From assembly GCA_021014325.1 (NCBI GenBank), contig CM037462.1, positions 10,770,501 through 10,834,500 of the forward strand: DNA of 64,000 nt, in the 5' to 3' direction. This DNA is from Plazaster borealis. Its lineage: Eukaryota; Echinodermata; Asteroidea; Forcipulatida; Labidiasteridae. Shown one piece after another: positions 31,691 to 40,829 of the stretch. Position 1 is the stretch's first letter, and each line of letters begins with the position of its first letter. The notes beneath the pieces were generated by a model. That model was not told where the DNA came from and searched no databases. It saw only the letters and a program-made list of their open reading frames with translations. The position numbers and the translations under genes were made by a program.

Positions 31691-31959
31691 GTGAATTTAA
31701 AATGTGTTTTCTTTTAAACTTGAACCTTTCGAAACTGTGCAACTTTGAAATGCAATAGACTTGTGTTGTGTTATGATTCAGCCATTATGATTCACCCAAA
31801 ACGAGTCTGACCTAGTTTTTCTTAGGATGAGGGAGTATCGTTGTTCATTATTATTTATATTGCTCAGAGATCATGACAAAGATGGAAAATGTTCTTAGAT
31901 AATGAGGAAGATATTTTAAAATTTTCAAATCATAAGAAAATATTTCATGCATTTTCTGA

Positions 31960-32110
31960 TATTTGAGATGTTGGAAAAAAAACCCCAAATGGGGGAAAAC
32001 CCACACACTCACAAACTGAAAACTCAATCGACCATGTGTAAGACTCCAGTCAGAAGCGGGCTTCAAACCCGGGTTCACCGAGGTGAAAGGCAGAGAAAGA
32101 AACCACGACA
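31960..32110 (+). repeat. Dispersed repeat 'U', copy 2
   Basis: Matches 22735-22880 in order (AAACCCCAAATGGGGGAAAA, AGACTCCAGTCAGAAGCGGG, CTTCAAACCCGGGTTCACCG). The last contains a CCCGGG-centred palindrome. Confidence 0.6.
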
Positions 32111-32739
32111 TTGTCTGAAAGTGTGCTTGCATACATTTTCTTATAATTTCAGCCCTAAAGGTTGTAATACTTGTACTATCCCTTTAACGGCAGTTAAGTA
32201 TGGTGCACAACAACAGCACTCTAACTAACAAATTCAGAAATCAATTAAGGCAAGGTTTCTAATGACAGTTGGCCTCTTGTCATCTGGTATGTGGCTTATT
32301 AGTTATGCAAATTACCCCTTGCTATGTCCAAATCTAATTATTAGTTGGTTGTCCACGCGGCCTTTATCGAATACTCCATCTTTCAGCTTTAGGCTACATG
32401 TTTATTATTGATTGCCGTTGCTGTCGTTCACCACAAGGCTTCCTGTCTATGTTTTTAATTGTGTTTATTAATGTTGTATGTTTGTAAATTTACTGTAGGG
32501 GGGGGGGGTTCAAGCTGCGTTTTGATTGTCATTGTTTACCTACTTGGTTGTTTGTAAATTTCCAGTGTCTCTTCATGCAGAATCAACCCAGTGGCATAGC
32601 AAACAATAGCAAATATTTGATATTATTAAAGGGACGGTGCTTTCCATAATTGTCAACCCTTTTCATAGGAGTACAGAGACTATTATACACTTTACATCAT
32701 TTGTAGAGGTTGAATAACAAGCCAATAAAGCCAATATAT

Positions 32740-33131
32740 TTGTGAGTTCGATTTGAATAATGTCTGGTACAATGAAACGCTTAGTCACAAGTTAAAGCTT
32801 ATATTTGAATTCCTCAAATTATATATACATGCAGTTGGTATGTCACATGATTCAAGGGCAAGCTTTTGCGTAGTTACATAGGAGATGCTGAATACCCATG
32901 TTTACGCAATTCTGAATGAATGTCTATGGCGCAATGGTACCAGGGTTTGCTCATCTGGAGGTTGCTTTACAAAAGCTTGCTATACAAAAGCTTGCTATAC
33001 AATAGCTTGCTATACAATAGCTTACCCTGAACCATTTGACCTAGCAAGTGTCTCTATACTCTGAGGAATTCAAATTCAAGCGGTACGTTGTGACAAAGCA
33101 AGTCATTGTACCAGACATTTTTCAAATCTTA
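32740..33131. mobile_element. Long inverted-repeat element with internal 15-bp tandem
   Basis: Arms of about 70 bp: left ATGTCTGGTACAATGA (about 32760) with TTTGAATTCCTCA (about 32806), right complements TGAGGAATTCAAA (about 33062) and TCATTGTACCAGACAT (about 33103). Inside, AGCTTGCTATACAAA is repeated about 3.4 times with a 15-bp period (32974-33022). Confidence 0.75.
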
Positions 33132-34070
33132 CTCGCAAATTGCTTATTTGTTTGCATTCAAAGTCGTCACTGTGTATGGCCATAGATCTTTGAAAATACT
33201 AATTTTCAGGACAGAAATTTAGTATTTCTCATTTTCCATTGAGTCAGGGAGCCACACTGCTCCTTCTCCTCTAAATTATTGATAAGTAAAAATTGTTTTT
33301 ATTATGTACACATAAAATACAAATCTCAGGGAAGAAATGCTATTTACTGGCAAGTAATTTGTATCCACTGGTGTTGCCAGAGGTTGTGCCAAATGTACCG
33401 TAGTGGAAAAATAATGTTAAAAAAAAAATGGAGAATAGATGCAGTTCTGGGATTGCGGTTAGTTTCGGAATATGCAACCCATAGGCTACATTTTAGTATT
33501 TTTTGCTCTTAACAGGCACCCCTCTAAAAATTGGGCAAATGGCTTTATGAGATGCTGTCAGTGGGTTCATGTCAGGAGTCTGCTTTCTGTCACTAATTTG
33601 CCTGGGACTCTTCCGGGTTGCCCAGCAACAATGTCAATGCAGCGCTTACTCAGAACTCTTGGAGATAAAACATTGCACCGAAAGAGATTGCTATCCAAGT
33701 GTGCTGTCTGACATTTTTGTTTATCTTTGGTAAAAAGTTACTGATTATATACCCTAATGCATTAGGTAAGTGGGTATGTTTACGGATCCATTGAATAACA
33801 CCCTATAACATCCGGATAAAAAAAAAGAGCCATCAAGTTTTGTCATCTTGTCTTGTTTTGATGGATGCTGGTTTGTTTGTTGGGGTGTTTGTTTGTTTGT
33901 TTGTTTGGCCTATTTTCATCTGTACAACATAAATGTAATTGTTAAAGAATAGGCCTATATAATAAGGTACAACATCCAGAGGAGGTATGACCCTCCTGTA
34001 GTGGAGTAACCAGACTGCGGCTGGTTCATTGCATCAAAACTATACTATTGCATGTAAAAACGCATGATAA
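33131..34070. other. Intergenic sequence, no recognised feature
   Basis: Apart from a (TTTG)n run near 33885-33905, no repeat family or convincing exon is visible. Confidence 0.4.
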
Positions 34071-34565
34071 GGCCACATAAAAAAAAAAATTGTTGATCGT
34101 CCCCGCCCGACCCTACAAAACCCCCCGACCCCATTTTTTTTTTTTTTTTTTTTTTTAAATCATAAAAACGGTATTTTTATGATCTTTTCAGTCAAATTTG
34201 GCTCCCAGATTTTTCAGCTGATATTTTTTCAAAATCCATAGGTCGAAAATAGATGATTGAAGAAAGATTATTCATGTTGGGAACACAAGAAAAATTCTTC
34301 AAATATTTACTTAGGCTGCGTTTTAGTTTTTTGAAAATGTTTACAGAAAAAGTCATCTAGGATTTGAAAGGGTTTAACAAAACAATTAAAAACATCAAAA
34401 TCACACAAACCCTTTGTTTTATAGTGATTATGATGATATCTTTATTCTTTATTTCATATTTTGCCATGTCAAAAAAAAAAAAAAAAAAAAAAAAAACGCC
34501 CTCCCTCCCCCACTTCCCATAAAAAAAGGATGATCAACAATTTTTTATTTTTATGTGGCCTAATA
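34071..34565 (+). mobile_element. Inverted-repeat element 'L', copy 1
   Basis: GGCCACATAAAAAAAAAAAT, TTGTTGATCGTCCCCGCC on the left. AAAAAAAGGATGATCAACAA and TATGTGGCC on the right, as inverted ends. The internal order matches the complement of 37911-38445. Two long poly-T/poly-A blocks are internal. Non-coding. Confidence 0.75.
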
Positions 34566-34689
34566 ATAACAGATAATATACTGTCCCTAGGTCAACTAAT
34601 AATATGAAATAAAGTAAAAAAATAAAAATGAAGTAATAATGTCATGCTGCATTAGAACATGAATGACATAATGAGTTAGTGCAAAGGAG

Positions 34690-34858
34690 ACCTATATACT
34701 ATGTCCCATCCGAAGGACGAAGCAATAATGGTTAAGTGTCTTGCTTAAGAACACTAGTGTCAAGACCAGGACTCGAACCCACACTCTGCTGTTCAGAACA
34801 TCAGAGCTTGAGTCTGGTGCACTTTACCGCTCAGCCACATCATGCCAGGCATGCTTTC
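34690..34858 (-). repeat. tRNA-derived SINE 'T', head fragment
   Basis: Antisense B-box region CAGGACTCGAACCCACACTC and A-box side ACCGCTCAGCCAC (about 34829-34841), preceded by GTGTCTTGCTTAAGAACACT. Resembles the copy at 38733. Confidence 0.7.
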
Positions 34859-35149
34859 AGTCCTTGTTCTATACTCTGAGTGACTATACAGCAGAACATC
34901 AGTACACAACAAAACAATTTACTATGAAGAACCACTTGACACAGAAACCGTAAAGCGTAATAATTCATTTATAGTTTGAACAAAGACACCTGAGAGTCAA
35001 GGATAGTAGATAGTGGAGTGACCTTTAAATTACCATTTCTTTATTATAATGTAGCAACTCATTGGTTACCATGGTTTTAAGGAATAAAGTGATCAAATTT
35101 CCTGTACAACCCCCCTGCTGTTGTGATATCATAACCATTCACTGTGGTT

Positions 35150-35470
35150 TAGAATGATGGATAAACTATGTGCACCTGCAGTATGATATGCGGTGAATGC
35201 ATACACAGTACACAGTCAACCCTCCTACTGTCTGACCATTCAGCAGCATCACTGTGGATTTGAATGATGGATAAACTATGCCAGTATGCAATGATGGTGT
35301 CATGTGGTTAATGCATCACAGTCAACCCTCTTACTGTCTGACCATTCAATATCATCCTCTGTTTTTTTAAAGGATGGATAAGGTATGCCATCCTGCAATA
35401 TGAGTGCGTCAACCCTCTTGCTGTCTCAACATTCAATATCATCCATGGTGGTTGTGTGTGATGCATTTCG
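35150..35470 (-). repeat. Three-unit tandem repeat 'J'
   Basis: TGACCATTCA and its variants recur at 35234, 35340 and 35428, each preceded by GTCAACCCTC(C/T)T and followed by ATCATC or CAGCATCAC, with spacing shrinking from 106 to 88 bp. Complement of the array at 24802-25022. Confidence 0.7.
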
Positions 35471-35619
35471 TAAAATACGTGCATTTTGACACACGCCTAC
35501 TAAGTGCCCAACAAGCGCCCTACAAGCATTCAAAAGTTTTTAATAAGTGTGCGAGGATAGCAGTCACTTATGGTCAGGCAATCAGCATTGTTTTTCCGTG
35601 TTTCCCTTCCAGGGGTTTA

Positions 35620-35955
35620 TGATGAGAAGTATCAAAACGGAGCGCTGCCCATGTTAGCAAGGCTGACCTCCTGGCCATTAACGGCATGTGAAATGGTAGT
35701 GTGGTACAGCCTACTTAAAAAAAAATTCATTCTAATTCTACAGTGTTCATTATGTACATATGATATCAATCTACATGTATGTATATCTACACAATATACA
35801 CTGTACAAGTGTAGTGCCCCTTTTACCTCTTTGTTTTCTCTCTTAGTATTCTTGCAGGGTAATTTGGTGTGTTTTTTAAAAACTTGTGTGAGCAATGCAA
35901 TTTCTTCTTTTGGAGATCAATAAAGTTTTCTTATGTCTTATGTCTTATGTCTTCT
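35620..35955 (+). repeat. Probable LINE 3' tail ending in (TTATGTC)n
   Basis: GGAGATCAATAAAGTTTTC (about 35911) runs into CTTATGTCTTATGTCTTATG. Short tandem units directly after a poly(A)-signal-like AATAAA are the hallmark of the 3' ends of several non-LTR retrotransposon clades. No coding sequence is left upstream that I recognise. Confidence 0.5.
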
Positions 35956-36314
35956 TCTTAAGACATAGTACACAGTCAGAACTTTTGTTCTAAGCATTCA
36001 ATTAATCCTTGTGATAACTGATAATTAGAACTAGTACAAAATGTATCAATCAACCTTTCAGCTGAAAAACCTCGTCAATTAGTTATGCACCTGTCATTAA
36101 TAACTCTAAGGCAAAGTGTATCATAGACGCTGTACATGACTGAAATGTAAAGATCATGACCATATGGTTGGTACACAACACTTAAGACCCATATGGCTTA
36201 CCATTTTAATCCATTGAAATCTATCCTTAATTTACGCACTGAGTGTCGTTGTGTTCACTGATGACAGTGTAGTGTAATTTTGATCAAGTGTTTGTGATAA
36301 TTTATTTTCAAGTA

Positions 36315-36645
36315 CCGTAATTAAACCACAAGGAACACTGGGTAAATTTAAAAATCAATTGGGGATGAACAAAGAAAAAAAAAGGTTGCATTCCCCTAAT
36401 GGTGACCCTCTGACTGTCACTTCCCAGGTTGTATCAAAAACTTGGGCTTGACCCCTGGCGAAACAGCAGTATAAGGTTGTATAACTTCTGACCAGTGCCC
36501 CTAAGACAAAGATATTGACAAATAGGGAAGCCACCAACATAGGACTAGATAGCTCAGATGGTAGAGCACCAGCACCTAAATCCAGATGTCTCAGGTTCAA
36601 ATTCTGTTCTAGTCAAGTTATCTTTATTTGCCCCAAATTAAGTTA
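36315..36645 (+). mobile_element. tRNA-like inverted-repeat element 'S', copy 5 (long)
   Basis: TTAAACCACAAGGAACACTG, then GATGAACAAAGAAAAA, the body (GGTGACCCTCTGACTG, TGACCAGTGCCCC, AAAGATATTGACAAATAGGG), A-box TAGCTCAGATGGTAGAGCAC (36549-36568) and B-box GGTTCAAATTC (36594-36604), closing with TTCTAGTC and TTTGCCCCAAATTA. Confidence 0.7.
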
Positions 36646-36857
36646 TTTTCAATATTTTCATTTTCCGAAGTTGTAAATGTTTTTAAGGTTGTAAAGGGTA
36701 CTAATTTTTAAGATCCCCCCTCCCTACCCCAAAGTACTTGTCAACATTGTGTGTCAGAATCAATGCGCATTAATATTTCATAGTCCCACTCCTCCCCCAG
36801 ACCAACAGCATTATTAACCTATGTGCCTGATAAATGATGAATTTTTCAGTCAGTTTT

Positions 36858-36955
36858 CAGGCCTGGAATTTTATCTTTGAGAGGGCAAGGCCATTTTCAT
36901 TTGGGAATATTTTAAAAGGCAATGGGAAATTTAATGTAGGGGCACCAAGGGATGA
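36858..36955 (-). repeat. Dispersed repeat 'G', copy in reverse orientation
   Basis: AGGCCTGGAATTTTATCTTT, GAGAGGGCAAGGCCATTTTC and GGGGCACCAAGG are the complement of the right part of 40318-40487. Confidence 0.65.
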
Positions 36956-37910
36956 CCTTCAAGTCATTCCAGGACTGTTTAATTGTTCCCCACTTATGTT
37001 TTAGTCTTCTGATTCTACTGTACAAACACTTTTGAACATCTTTTAAAGTAGTACACATCATCAGACCCCTCCCCTCAAAAAGCCCCCAAACAACTCCTTC
37101 CCATATGGAAAAGTTTAATATGAAAAGTCTCAATAAATCAAAGCGCTGTGTTTATAATGCACAGTGCATTAACACTGTGTGCGTGCGCGCGCGGGTGGTA
37201 TACACACAGAGGTCAAATTGTAATACATTGAACCGTACCGTGGTGTGAAGTTACATCGCATTTGATTGGAAAACAGTTTTGATGTTTTCACTGTTTTATC
37301 CTGTCCGACGAAAATATTCAACCAATTACAGCAAAGTTGATACACAAGGTAAAAGAATAGTTACAGTGGGAAAAGGTGGAAACCCCACCTACACAAGTGA
37401 TTTAGTTAACGAATGAGGGCATCTCACAATGGGTGGGCAGAGTTGTTTATTGGAAGTGCGCCGTGTAGGCCACACAGTATTTATCTAAAATGCTGCGTTT
37501 TGGGTTATTTTGAAAAACATTTAGCATGACCGTCCGACGAGTTATTGTGATCATTTTAAATAAAATCACAATGATTTTAAAGACAAATTAATATAAATTA
37601 GAATGCCGAGCACCCCGTTCTTGTACATCTTTTTAATTTTTCGTGGCCAAGCATTTTGCGTCGAGATACTGATTTTCAGCCTGTACTTTGAGTGCGCGTT
37701 TAATTATCGAGCGCAAAAGAGACTACTTTTCCATATACAACCCCTCCTCATGTTGTGCTTTTTTTTTAGTAAGATTGTGAAAATGTTGACAATTTTAGAC
37801 GGTCCCTAACTGTGATAATGTGGAGAAGGAACCTAAAGAACATTGAGCCCTGTACCATACATATTTGGCAAAAGTGATACCATATGCCATGTTCTAATGT
37901 ATTGCTTTTA
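36956..37910. other. Intergenic sequence with a GT/GC-rich simple repeat
   Basis: GTGTGCGTGCGCGCGCGGGT at about 37178-37197 is a Z-DNA-type alternating purine-pyrimidine stretch. No exon or family repeat seen otherwise. Confidence 0.4.
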
Positions 37911-38445
37911 TGATTAGGCCACACACACAAAAATGTTGAGCATCCTTTTTTTTTATTACAAATTGTTTTGCGCAACATATGAAATAAAAAATAAAGAAAT
38001 CATCCCAATCACTATAAAACAGAGGGTTTGTGTATTTTTTTTTATCATAATTTAAATATAAAAAAATTATGAAATAAAGAATAAAGAAAACATCACAATC
38101 ACTATAAATTAAAGGGTTTGTGTGATTTTGATGTTTTTAACTGTTTTGTTAAACTCCTAGATGACATTTTCTGTAAACATTTTCAAAAAACTAAAACGCA
38201 GTGTAGCCTAAGTAAATATTTGAAGAATTGTTTTTGCCAACATGAATTTCCTTTCTTCTTGCATCTTTTCCAACCTATAGATTTTGAAAAAATATCAGCT
38301 AAAATTGTTTTGAGTTATGGAGCCAAATTTGACTGAAAAGATCATTGAAAAGTCTGTTTTTTATGATTAAAAAAAAATGGGGTCGGGGGTTTCGTAGGGT
38401 TGGGCGGGGACGATCAACAATTGTTTTTTTGTATGAGGCCTTAGA
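37911..38445 (-). mobile_element. Inverted-repeat element 'L', copy 2, opposite orientation
   Basis: TTAGGCCACACACACAAAAA on the left and ACGATCAACAATTG, TATGAGGCCTTA on the right. GGGTTTGTGTGATTTTGATG, AACTCCTAGATGACATTTTC and GCCAAATTTGACTGAAAAGA mirror copy 1. The block GAAATAAA...AATCACTATAAA...GGGTTTGTGT is duplicated within this copy (37980-38040 and 38069-38122). Confidence 0.75.
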
Positions 38446-38732
38446 ACCACCAATGGGAATGTTACACACTTGAGTGGCCTCCAGGACTCACAATCCTGAC
38501 AATGACTGCTGGACCATGACTTGACTACAGTAATGTTGGGCCAGCTCAACTGTACAATTTCTGCAGTCTAGTGTTTTTACAAACATTTGTAAACCTTCTC
38601 AATTCCAAACCTCTTCCTGAAAGTTCAGTAAATTTAGGTTTTGAAAAAAGTATTTCAGCTCCAGTGACATTTTTGGAGAGCTACAAGTGGTCTAGTGGAA
38701 ATTTCCCATTGAAATGACATTGCCCTGACATT

Positions 38733-39090
38733 GTGGCCAGGTGGTTAATGGCACCGGACTTATAGCTCTGGTGTTTTTGATCAGCAGAGTGTGGGTTCGA
38801 GTCCTGGTCATGTCACTTGTGTCTTTGAGCAAGATACTTTATCATAATTGCTTTGTCCTTTGAATGGGACATTTTAAGCTGTAGGTCCTGTGTACTATAA
38901 TTGGTAGTGCATAATTGGTAGTGCACGTGCATACTGTAAACTATTCCCAGAAGAGTACCCAGGTGTTTCTGGCACATAGCAAGAACCCTTGTTTACAGGT
39001 TTCCTCAGGCTTGTGAGCTACACTGAGGCATCCTTGGTTTTATAACCAGAAATAATATTATAATAATAACGATAATAATGCCCAGATCAA
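38733..39090 (+). mobile_element. tRNA-derived SINE 'T', near full length, plus strand
   Basis: Head: GTGGCCAGGTGGTTAATGGC (A-box region, about 38741) and GTGGGTTCGAGTCCTGG (B-box, about 38791), spaced by a long variable arm as in leucine or serine tRNAs. Then TTGAGCAAGATACTTTATCA, a body ending CCTCAGGCTTGTGAGCTACA, and an AAT-type tail (39053-39085). Confidence 0.75.
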
Positions 39091-39839
39091 TTGTCTTTTT
39101 TGTAAGCCCCTCTAGAGAACAAGAAGCTAGTTGGAAACCACACTGCTTAACTTAAAATTTCATAAATTGTGAGCAGGGAGCCTGTTAAGGAACACATTAT
39201 GAACAGTGGACTTAAAATATTGACTAGATTTGGCTACAAGAAGCAGGTTGTTGGTTCCACCCACCCTCCCTCTCTATGGTTCCACACGTGGTGTAAGGCA
39301 CTAGTAATGCGCTTGTAATGTCAATGCATCTTTTCATTCACCACTTTTTTTTCTGCACAATGGAAATACCAACTGAGCTTCTTGACAATGAAATGGCCTT
39401 GCACTGTAACTGTACTCTTATCACTATTATTGTGCCTGGGGCATTAAATGCTGGGCGTTATAACTCAAATCTTTGATTGATTACATTTCCTTTCTCATCA
39501 AAATCATTGAACTATGTGGCACTGACCTTGTTTGAAGAAGCTTCTTGATGGAACCACCATGATGGAATGAACAATGAACAAATTAAAAAAAGCTTTGTGA
39601 ACAGTTTCTGCCCTAATAGATTCTACATGTATTTCATTTTACCGCATTTACGGTCAAATGCATTATACTCGGCCTTGTACATATGCACGGGCTTGCGTCA
39701 ATCTGCAAGACCAGTTGATAATTGTGAATGGCCCCTAAATTGTAGTTCATCAAAGACAAATTAAAATCAAACCTCCAAGCCCCTTTTGTACTAAAATCAG
39801 TTGTAAGTGTTGGGCTGTGAATTGTTATTTTTTGTTAAC

Positions 39840-40060
39840 ACTGTTATTTGTTCCAGCTTTATGTAGCACAAGAGCTTTTATCATCCCAATGCTAGCGTGT
39901 ACATACATCATTGACAGTCTAAAATCAAAACTGAAATTCCACTTATTTTAAGTGGCCCTTTATCAGCCACTGTTAGTCTGTAATTTGTTTGTCAAGTACA
40001 TTGAGATTTGTTTCAGTTCTGTTCTGGTCTGCACTCTCATAAGATGTTGTGGGCTGATAG
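39840..40060 (+). pseudogene. LINE reverse-transcriptase C-terminal remnant
   Basis: 39889-39951 reads MLACTYIIDSLKSKLKFHLF then stop. The DSxKSKLKxHLF ending is the usual last helix of CR1/L2-like reverse transcriptases. Downstream, TTTGTCAAGTACATTGAGAT is like the 3'UTR of such elements. Only the extreme C-terminus is recognisable. Confidence 0.4.
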
Positions 40061-40317
40061 CAAATGTTTACGCTGACATTTCTGACCAGTGGAACCCCTT
40101 ATGTGCGCACAAAACTCAGTGACCAATGTCAATATTGCGGTCCACAGTCATGCCATTTTCTTTTAACTCCATTGTTCTTTGCTACTTTGTATTCCTATAC
40201 AGAAAGAAACTTCACCCCAACTAAGTACCCCCCCCCCCAAAAAAAAAATGTATTGTAATTATTTTCCTGGCAAAAAAACAAACAAAACTTGTTTTGTAGT
40301 TTGAATGGGAAACATTT

Positions 40318-40487
40318 CAGGCCTGCAATTACAAGGAGGCCATTGAGGCGCCTCTGTTGCCCATTGTCTTGACCTTGGTGACCCTTCAAAACTTTTCCAT
40401 AGACTTTAAGATTTCCTTATTAAATTGCCCTTTGCAAAATGAAAATGGCCTTGCCCTCTCAAAGATGAAATTCCAGGCCTGACATTT
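40318..40487 (+). repeat. Dispersed repeat 'G', complete copy
   Basis: AGGCCTGCAATTACAAGGAG ... AAAATGAAAATGGCCTTGCC ... GAAATTCCAGGCCTG, with inverted AGGCCTG / CAGGCCT ends. Ends about 110 bp before the Rab3 start codon. Confidence 0.7.
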
Positions 40488-40598
40488 AAAAAAAAAAATC
40501 CATCCTTTCTAATGCAATGACGACTTTATAGATGGTTTCTTAGCAGGAGGTTTCCAGCGATCTCAGGCAAATTATTAAGTTTTTTTCTTAACACATAG

Positions 40599-40829
40599 AT
40601 GGCGTCAGCAGGAGTTGATAACAGATCATGGCAAAAGGATGCCGCCGACCAGAACTTTGACTACATGTTCAAATTGCTCATCATCGGCAACAGCAGTGTG
40701 GGTAAGACGTCGTTTCTCTTCCGGTACGCAGACGACTCGTTCACGTCGGCGTTCGTCAGTACGGTCGGTATCGATTTCAAAGTAAAGACAGTCTTCAGGC
40801 AAGACAAAAGAGTCAAACTACAGATATGG
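40599..40829 (+). CDS. Rab3: Rab3 coding exon 1
   Basis: Seventy-seven codons from ATG to W77, then donor GTGAGT at 40830. The ATG directly follows an acceptor-like TTTTTCTTAACACATAG, so translation begins at the first base of this exon and a non-coding 5' exon should lie upstream. I could not place that exon. Holds the P-loop and switch I. Confidence 0.96.
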
